From Chrysochromulina tobinii (taxonomy: Eukaryota > Haptophyta > Prymnesiales > Chrysochromulinaceae), in the NCBI GenBank assembly GCA_001275005.1, contig JWZX01002389.1:1-14564 (forward strand): a stretch of 14,564 nucleotides of DNA, given 5' to 3'. Under the pieces are notes generated by a model. It was not told the origin of the DNA. It saw only the letters and a list, made by a program, of their open reading frames with translations, and ran no database searches. The position numbers were made by a program, and so were the translations under genes. Of this stretch, positions 8,441-14,564 are shown in pieces (position 1 is the stretch's first letter; each line of letters begins with the position of its first letter).

Positions 8441-8691
8441 GATTTTCGGGACGCGATTTTTCAGGGCACGGAACTCAAGCCGCGTCATTCTTGTCAAGCT
8501 TGGTGTTAGCGCTACCGGGTACCGGGTACCGGGTACTAGTAGCGCACACGGACGGCAAGTGAAAAAATTTGGCGAATTCCGCAGTGTAACCGTTGGATGA
8601 TGAAACAACGGCCGGCTCGCGTACGATGGCGACGGTCTGAAGGATCTTGTTCACAGCTTCTCTCTCGTCTTGGGCGCGGCCACAAAGCCAC
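8441..8691. promoter_or_regulatory. Shared upstream region of two divergent genes
   Basis: The 251 bp between the ATG of the coiled-coil gene (minus) and the ATG of the SFI1-like gene (plus) must hold both 5' UTRs and both promoters. No TATA box was recognised. The only distinct element is the TACCGGG array at 8513-8536. Confidence 0.5.
8513..8536. repeat. 7-bp tandem repeat TACCGGG, three copies plus TAC
   Basis: Perfect units lie at 8513-8519, 8520-8526 and 8527-8533, then TAC to 8536. The array forms overlapping GGTACC palindromes. It lies between divergent start codons and could be a factor-binding cluster or a plain microsatellite. Confidence 0.9.
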
Positions 8692-9912
8692 ATGAACCTC
8701 AAGGGCGCGCTCTTCCGCGGCTCGGGCCTCGCACCGACGACGCAGGATTGGGCCGCCGGACTTCGCGGCCAAGGGGGACCACCACCTGCAGTGCCGAAGC
8801 GGGCGACGAAGAGTCCGCCTCGGGTCGTTGCCCGTGCGACCAGCACATCCAACGCCAAGGTGAGCATGCTGAGCCTCGCCACGACTGCACGCTTGTGGCG
8901 TCGCGAACAGAAGCAGGACCTGATCAACGCCTTCCGTCGCTGGCGGCGACGCGCAAAGCGAAGCCGCCAGCTGTTGGCAGTCTCGCCTCGCCAGCCTCCC
9001 ACGGCTCGCAAGAGCCTCGAGTTCCGTCTGCAAGTCGAGGCTCATACAGTCGTGCGTGCCTTCCTGCTCTGGCGCCATTGGGTTCTCGCTGCGGCCAACC
9101 TTCGGGAAGTTCTTCAGCTGGTGCAGCCGCACCTGGCGCGCAAGCGCCAGGCGAGGATCGCGCGCATGCTCATGGGGCGTTGGCGCACATCGATGCAAGC
9201 GGCCGCCCGGGAGGAGCAGGCCCGGTGGCTCGCGCACTGGAGGGCGACGTACCGCAAGCACCGCGAGCGCCAGGCGGCCCTCGAGGCCACCGCACGCACG
9301 GTTGGTCAGCGGCTTGGTAGGTCGGCCACCTTCACGACGCTAGGCCGGTTCCGCGCCGCTCTTCAGCAGTGGGCATCGTGGCGTGTGCAAGTGGCCTTGA
9401 TGCACGGAGCGATCCACCTCGGCACACTCGCGGCAGCGTCGATGGCCTGGCGGCGCGCGCTCGGGCACTGGCGTCAAGCGACGGCATACAAACTGGTAGC
9501 CGAGCATCTCCGTCAGCTCGCGGAGCATTCTGCGGCTCTGGTGCGCCGCCGTAACGGCCTCACTCGGCTGCGGACAGCGAGCTCTCTAGGAGGTCCAGCG
9601 AGATGGCTCGGGCGCGTGCGGAAGGAGCGTCGGCTCTACGATGCGCTGCGCCAGCTGCGCGATCACGGCTTCCGCGAACGAGCGTTGCTGCGCGCAGAGT
9701 CACGCACGATGGTGTCGGTGGCGCGCGCACGGAGGCGGCAGGTGCATGTAGCAATGCGTCGCTGGGTACAGCAATGGCAGCAGCTGGCGAAGGGTGACGA
9801 TGCTGTCACGCGCTACGCGCGACTCCTCGCTCGACGCCTGCCGCGCAAGGGCCTACTCGCAGAGTGCCACGCGATGAGTGACGTGCTCGGCTGCTCGCTA
9901 CTGCTGACCTGA
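8692..9912 (+). CDS. SFI1-like repeat protein (candidate centrin-binding)
   Basis: The first in-frame ATG at 8692 gives 406 aa ending in TGA. The protein is very basic and helical, with regularly recurring Trp motifs: AFRRWRRRAK (80), AFLLWRHWVL (123), LMGRWRTSMQ (160), WLAHWRATYR (179), ALQQWASWRV (223), ALGHWRQATA (256) and AMRRWVQQWQ (354). This matches the SFI1 consensus of a hydrophobic pair, a spacer, then W-K/R. SFI1 repeats form a long helix that binds centrin (Ca-binding EF-hand protein) in centrosomes, basal bodies and flagellar fibres, so a role at basal bodies is inferred. Known SFI1 proteins are often much longer; this one has only about seven repeats and may be a short paralogue. 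AAGGTGAGC at 8858 resembles a donor, but splicing there would remove the first repeat, so the frame is taken as unspliced. Confidence 0.75.
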   Translation: MNLKGALFRGSGLAPTTQDWAAGLRGQGGPPPAVPKRATKSPPRVVARATSTSNAKVSMLSLATTARLWRREQKQDLINAFRRWRRRAKRSRQLLAVSPRQPPTARKSLEFRLQVEAHTVVRAFLLWRHWVLAAANLREVLQLVQPHLARKRQARIARMLMGRWRTSMQAAAREEQARWLAHWRATYRKHRERQAALEATARTVGQRLGRSATFTTLGRFRAALQQWASWRVQVALMHGAIHLGTLAAASMAWRRALGHWRQATAYKLVAEHLRQLAEHSAALVRRRNGLTRLRTASSLGGPARWLGRVRKERRLYDALRQLRDHGFRERALLRAESRTMVSVARARRRQVHVAMRRWVQQWQQLAKGDDAVTRYARLLARRLPRKGLLAECHAMSDVLGCSLLLT

Positions 9913-10217
9913 GCGGCACCGGCTTCGCAGAGCGGCCACACAGTCTCCAAGCGGCGACCCATTAGAAATGTAGACAGTCTCCAAGCGGCGACCCAAGCGC
10001 GAATTCCTCCTTGTGGAGGCTTTCGTGCTGGGCCCCAATAGTACAGTATTCATTTTTGCGACCGCCGCATTTAGGTCCACGAAAAAAGAGCAGCTGTTCA
10101 CAGCCACACAAAAGGAAAAGCGAGCGTCTTTTTGGACCCGGATGGAGTCGTCTCGAGACGTCGTCTGGGCCCACTGTCGCCGTCCGGCCGGCCTCATCAG
10201 CAAAGTCTGCCTCGAGC
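9913..10217 (+). other. Spacer and probable 5' UTR of filamin-repeat gene
   Basis: The stretch holds a 22-bp direct repeat near the SFI1-like stop. Open frames cross it in two registers without recognisable protein character. One of them joins the filamin frame at 10218 but has no ATG, so it is taken as leader sequence. Confidence 0.5.
9940..9995 (+). repeat. 22-bp perfect direct repeat, 34-bp period
   Basis: ACAGTCTCCAAGCGGCGACC followed by CA is present at 9940-9961 and again at 9974-9995, separated by a short A/T-rich spacer. It lies just downstream of the SFI1-like stop codon. Confidence 0.95.
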
Positions 10218-11491
10218 ATGCCAGTATTAGCTGCGCACCCGTTTCCGCTGGTGGCCACAGGTGCTGAGGAGGCAGCCACCGATTCATCGACGGACGCAGG
10301 ATATTGTATCGTGTCCGGAGACGGCTTGAGCACAGCAACCGTTCGTGAGGTCGCCGAGTTTTCAATCATAGCCCATGATGCGAATGGCAAACCGCGCGTG
10401 ACCGGAGGCGATTCTTTTTTTGTCGCCGTGCGTGGCGGCTCCCATGTTCGCGCAAGGGTCCGAGACAATGAAGATGGCTCCTATCGCGTCACTTACACGC
10501 CAAGCGTCAGCGGCAAGTACTCAATCGCCATAGGCCTGTTCGGCACGCCACTACCTGGCTCGCCATTTGCCCTCACGGTGTACACGCAGCAGCCCGACGC
10601 GGCGCAGTGCATACTGCAAGGGCAGGCCCTTGCGAGCATCATCGCCCGCACCTCATCGCAATTTGAGGTGTGCTTTCGCGATACGCTCGGCAAGGTAGCC
10701 ATGGCGGAGGATTTGGACGTCTTCGTCGAGCCCATCTTTCTCGCGCCGCCGGCGTTCGCCCAGGCGAGCGCGACGGTTGCGAGCGTGCCGGCCGCCGCCG
10801 AGGAGGCATCTGCCGAAGGGACTGAAACCGGCGGCGGCTCAGGCTGCGGAGCCACCAAGCTATTCAAAAAGGCACGTGTGCAGGTGGGCGCAAAGCCGCT
10901 CGTCTTGCGCAGCGGCCCGGACACAGACTCGGAGCTCATAGGCAAGCTGCGGCCTGGGCAGCTGCTCACAGTGCTCGATGAGCGGCGCACGGATGACGGC
11001 GATGTGAGAGCCCAGGTGGCTTTGGTATACGAGGATGAGTCTGCCGAGGAGTATGCGGATTCCTGGTGGACGGCCAACCCGGTTCTGCGCTCGTTCGATC
11101 CGGTGACACTTGGAGGAGACACCACCTTGTTTAGATGCGGCACGGCGCTGCTGATGGACTCTTTCTCTGCGGGCGCCCATTCCATTTATGATGGTAAGGC
11201 CCCCGTAGACTCGGAGCGTAGCGGTTACGTGATCGCCCGGAAGTCGAAGCAGGGAATGCTCAGGGCACCTCCAGCCCATCGGCTGCCCATATTTGGGGCC
11301 GAGGGAGCCGCAGGCGGTCGGCTGGTGTACCATCGTCAAGGAGGGCGCCGAGCTCGTGCGACGGCGCGAGAAGCTCGATGCGGGCCAACGGCAGCAGCAT
11401 CTCCAAATGTGGGCACGACGAGTGGCAGTCGACCGGACGCTTGCTGCGACGAATGAGCGAGGCTGCGGCCAAGAAGTCGAAAACGTCGGCG

Positions 11492-11527
<36 letters not shown>

Positions 11528-13627
11528 GAAACTCCCCACGGGAATACAAACGTCTACGTGCAGGAGCTGCAGAGCGACCCAAAAGAGATTGGTTTCGCAT
11601 ATGGACGGTGTCGTCCCGGGTGTGTTGCATTCGAAGGGGAAGCTGCACGACGTGCATAAGGTCACGTACTCGGTCGGGCGCGCTGGCCGTTACCTGCTCC
11701 ACGTGCGCCTGCGCAACCAGGTTCTCCCCCTCAAAGGCTCCCCGTTTGCACTGGAGGTCAAGCCCGGTGCAGCACACGCACAGTCCACAGAGCTACCCGT
11801 GTGCGCGCTGCCGCTTCGCGGCATTGTGGGCCTGGGTGAGTCATTTGGATGCCGTTTCAGCATGAAGACGGCGGACAAGTGCGCGAACTTGTGCGATCGC
11901 GGCGGTGGCAAGGTCGAGTGCAAGTGCCTCGACAAGAATGTGACCACGAGCGTCGTCGACAACAATGACGGCACGTACACGCTCTCACTGCGCTCCAAGT
12001 ACTCAGGTACGAGCGAGGTACACGTGACAATTGATGGCATGCATGTTCGGGGCTCACCAGCGTCAATGAAGCTCACGAGCACGCAACCGGACCTCGAGCG
12101 GACCGTGTGCCTGGGCGAGGGGCTCCAACATGCTAGCGCGGGAAAGCCTACCACCTTCCGTGTTCGCTTCGTCGACGAGCATGGCAACACGGCGACGCCC
12201 GGCTCCGGGCTCAAGATGGGACTCGCCTTGGTGCCCGAGGCGGCGCCGCGGTCCGAGCTCGTGTCCAAAAAAGGCAACTCGACGCACGTGGCCAAAAAGG
12301 CGGCGATCACGGCGGCCGAGCTGCAAACGCTCACCGAGCACGCCTTTGAGAGTAAGTGGGTCGCAGAGGGAGAGCTTGAGATCGAATTCGTGGGCACGAC
12401 GGCGGGCTTTAATGACCTATACGTGTGGGCTGTGGACACGCCCAAGCCAATCAAGCTGGCCAAGGCGAACGGCGGCGACAAGGGCGCAACAACCAAGCGG
12501 CAGGCATCGAGTGGCGCCGCTGAGAAGCGGAGCCAATCGACGCTGATTGGTGGCAGCAGCAGCAGCGACATCGCGAGCGCGGCTGTGCCACTCGACCCGA
12601 GGATGCGCATGCGCATCCTGCTGCCGGGTGCGCCCTTCTCCCTTGCGATCTCGAGCGGGAAGGGCAACATCGCCTAACTCGCATGTGGCGGGGTTCGTGC
12701 GCGAGAGCGCGGCGGAGAAGGTCAACGGCATGTCCCTAGGTGGCAAGTGGTTGCTTCGCCAGACGGTCGAGTATCAGTCTGACACGTCGATGGTCATCGC
12801 AGGTGACACTGTCCTGATACGGCCTAAGATCCTCGACCAATTTGGAAACCCGGCACTGCTGCCCGAAGGCGCCCTCGCAGTCCTGCACGAGATGCCCGAC
12901 GGTACACAGGACGGGCAGCCCATGGTGGTGCAGCCGCAGACCCGCGGTGGTCTGACCACATACGACATCCGCGATACTCCTTCGCTCGCGGGCACGCACA
13001 AGGTGCAACTTCTACTCTTCGGCAAGCCCCTTCCCGGCAGCCCCGTCACGTACCGCGTACTTCCGGATTGCCACGAGCCCTCAATGTGCCTGCTCAACTT
13101 GCCGGCCGAGCCGCCCCCCCGCGCCGCCACACTTTCACACCGAGGAGGTGTACCCCGTGACGCTCACGATGCGCGACCGTTTCGGCAACCAGTGTAATCG
13201 CGGAGGCGCCGTCGTGAGTTCGCGCCTCGTATACGTGAAGCAGGGCGTACACGACAGCACCACGCTGTCCTCGTCGAACCATTCGGTGCGAGTCGAGGAC
13301 AATCGTGACGGCACGTACAGCGTCCTCGTCTCGCTCTTGCTCGGCTCATTCGAGAGAGCCCTCTTCCCTTGCGTCATCAACGTGGAGGTCAACCTCGACA
13401 GAGACCCGAAGGAGCGTCCCACTGGCATCAATCTGCCCGCGCTGCCGATGACCTTTGTTCGAAACCCTGCGACGGAGACCCCGCTGCAGCAGCTGCAGCG
13501 CGTTGGCAAGCAGGTGGCTACTGCCGCCGGCGCTATCAAGAAAATGAAGAGCATCGCGGAAGCGCCGGCAGCCGCGCCCGCAGGCGCAGCCGCGCCCGCA
13601 GCTGCACCGACAGAGCCAGGCAAGTAG
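10218..13627 (+). CDS. Filamin-repeat protein with inserted SH3-like segment; frame changes five times
   Basis: From the ATG at 10218, filamin-type Ig repeats follow: R1 10293-10586 (DNEDGSYRVTYTPSVSGKYS, GTPLPGSPFALTV); R2 starting at 10590 and finishing at about 11548-11770 (LKGSPFALEV); R3 about 11790-12072 (DNNDGTYTLS, VRGSPASMKL); R4 about 12085-12660; R5 about 12775-13065 (GKPLPGSPVTYRV); R6 about 13133-13395 (DNRDGTYSVLV). An Ala/Pro tail ends at the TAG at 13625. R2 is interrupted by about 270 residues that include an SH3-like stretch (LVLRSGPDTDSELIGKLRPG) and a helical, charged part (RRREKLDAGQRQQHLQMWAR). The reading register moves 0, 1, 2, 0, 1, 2 at about 11194-11322, 11450, 11602, 12674 and 13112. 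The first change may be an intron; the others have no fitting splice sites. Filamin repeats crosslink actin or scaffold signalling proteins. Pseudogene, sequence errors or recoding all remain open. Confidence 0.75.
11194..11263 (+). other. Candidate intron, 70 nt, phase 1
   Basis: The donor GTAAGG at 11194 and acceptor TGCTCAG ending at 11263 have the right length (70, one more than a multiple of three) to take the filamin gene from its first to its second register. The product would run HSIYDG joined to HLQPIGCPYLG, then GWCTIVKEGAELV. The pyrimidine content of its 3' end is poor, so a simple one-base indel near 11316 is an alternative. Confidence 0.45.
11486..11527 (+). repeat. TCG/GCG trinucleotide repeat in coding sequence
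   Basis: Fourteen triplets in register encode Ser-Ala3-Ser5-Ala5 in the filamin-repeat gene, just before NTNVYVQELQ, which looks like a filamin strand. One frame change lies a short way upstream, near 11450. Confidence 0.85.
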
Positions 13628-14347
13628 ACTACGAACTGGTAAGAGCCGAGAGCAGTGCTCTCGAGCTATGAAGGCTACTTCAGGAATTCATGTCTCATCT
13701 GAGCTGCACTTGAGAGGGGGTGGGCATATCGGCTTAAGTTTGAACTCAACCTTTTCGACTCGACCTGAGTAGTTCGATTTTGAGTATCGACTCACGAGTC
13801 ACGTAGCTATAGTAGCTATAGGGAGGAGTCGTAGATTCGATTGACGAACAAGCTAACGTACCTCGGCCCGCCCGGGGCCTTCGACAACGGAGGAGAACCG
13901 AGAACGACCCTTCGGCGGCGGCCGGGCCCGCCGGGGCGTGCGCGGGTGCGGGGTGGGGTGGACGGGGCGCCTGCGCGCCGCGGCTCGGTGCGCTTTCGGG
14001 CGATTCCGCGGACTTGAGATTCAGAGATACGGCGCACATCGTGTACCCTGTACCATGATTGTTATAAATATAATTAATTAGGAATAGCGCAAGTAAGACG
14101 CGTCCGACATTCCGTGCGCATGCTCGCGCTCCGCTCCGCATGACTCTCCGGGCCGTTGCGTTCCGCAGCGTTGCGTGCAACATATTGGTCCGCCAATACA
14201 ATTCTCGAAAACCATTTGTTCATGGGCACCCAGCAGTTTTCCCCGCTCGCAGGCCGAGACCAACCGAGATCGCGATTCTCCACAGCCGTCCTCTCCTCAC
14301 GCGCACGCGTTCATCTCGATCCTGTTTCCTCACGCATTAAGCCGTTT
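13628..14347. other. Non-coding stretch with GC island and AT-rich TATA-like patch
   Basis: No recognisable gene. After a 3' hairpin there is a mixed region with GTAGCTATA twice in tandem (13803-13820). Then comes a very GC-rich island at about 13860-14030, and an AT-only-like patch with TATAAATATAATTAATTA at about 14063-14080. The patch could be a core promoter for something to its right, but plus-strand frames at 14140 and 14222 have no family character. Confidence 0.4.
13647..13663 (+). terminator. Perfect 8-bp stem hairpin 20 bp after the filamin stop (3' UTR element)
   Basis: CGAGAGCA and TGCTCTCG pair around a single G. DNA this symmetric could fold in the transcript only with some stem bases opened for the loop. 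The position just past the TAG at 13625-13627 suggests a 3' UTR element. No other end-processing signal was recognised. Confidence 0.35.
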
Positions 14348-14564
14348 TCACTGCGCCGAGCACCTCGAGCGGCTTGTCTTGCGTGGCCCCATCGCAGCAG
14401 CCCCCCTGTCCTCAAGTCGGCCGCGCGCCGCGCGCATCGAGCGCTGCATCACTGCCGCGGCGGCTTTGGCAGCGGCTACGGCTGCGGCTGTGGCGGTAGC
14501 TGCGGCGGTGGCTGAGGCGGCGGCTGCGCCGCGGCGGCCGCGGCGGCGGCTGCGGCCGCAGCGG
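14348..14564 (-). CDS. Possible C-terminal end of an Ala-rich protein, open at the right edge
   Basis: A minus-strand frame is open from the window edge to a TGA at 14350-14348 (about 72 residues). It reads Arg/Gly-rich, then Ala-rich (ATAAATATAAAVAAAKAAAA), then a basic tail. The GC-triplet composition makes open frames easy, so this may be chance. Confidence 0.15.
   Translation of the reverse strand, partial: RCGRSRRRGRRGAAAASATAAATATAAAVAAAKAAAAVMQRSMRAARGRLEDRGAAAMGPRKTSRSRCSAQ

Noticed and set aside
8860-8980. Possible intron with AAG-GTGAGC donor in the SFI1-like gene
   Set aside because: Removing it would delete a good repeat (AFRRWRRRAK) while the frame is already open.
8536-9261. 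Minus-strand frames opposite the SFI1-like gene
   Set aside because: No repeat character; the Trp-motif periodicity exists only on the plus strand.
11485-11563. Possible 79-nt intron that would also fix a filamin frame change
   Set aside because: The donor GTCGGC is weak, and splicing would remove NTNVYVQ, which looks like a filamin strand.
11690-12670. Minus-strand 326-aa frame opposite the filamin gene
   Set aside because: Ser/Pro-rich shadow; the plus strand carries repeated filamin motifs.
13860-14030. GC island considered as rRNA or other structured RNA
   Set aside because: No recognisable rRNA core segment and no tRNA-like arms or T-loop motif seen.

Overview
The window reads as nuclear DNA of a eukaryotic microalga. 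It is GC-rich and gene-dense, with large single-exon frames, at least one clear GT-AG intron with a C/T-rich 3' end, and CTC/GCG microsatellites. The protein families are typical of protists: BT1-type transporter, filamin repeats, SFI1-like repeats, ankyrin repeats and a CCCH zinc finger. No bacterial operon signals, tRNA, rRNA, CRISPR array or complete transposon was seen. The combination of a HET/TIR-like ankyrin protein with a large filamin/SH3-like protein most resembles haptophytes, but the lineage is an inference.

Layout. 163-2425 (+): two-exon gene for a HET/TIR-like domain followed by ankyrin repeats. 2426-2809: short convergent spacer with a 9-bp tandem repeat. 2810-4300 (-): CCCH zinc finger fused to a class I SAM-methyltransferase-like domain. 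4301-4768: spacer. 4769-6442 (-): BT1/folate-biopterin-type MFS transporter. 6443-7250: a weak plus-strand coding candidate with a duplicated motif, tail-to-tail with a minus-strand ankyrin fragment. 7251-7637: AT-richer spacer with small inverted repeats. 7638-8440 (-): coiled-coil protein with an MGCCSC lipidation start and one frame break. 8441-8691: shared promoter region. 8692-9912 (+): SFI1-like repeat protein. 10218-13627 (+): filamin-repeat protein with an inserted SH3-like segment, readable only across five changes of frame. 13628-14564: mostly non-coding, with a GC island, an AT-rich TATA-like stretch and an Ala-coding GC repeat at the right edge.

Functionally, the right half groups three probably structural proteins: a membrane-anchored coiled coil, a candidate centrin-binding SFI1-like protein and an actin-crosslinker-like filamin protein. 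The left half has a possible signalling or immune-type receptor, an RNA-modification candidate and a transporter. Nothing shows that these act together. The points most worth checking are the HET/TIR-like ankyrin architecture and the filamin gene, where every frame change goes in the same (+1) direction while neighbouring long genes are intact.
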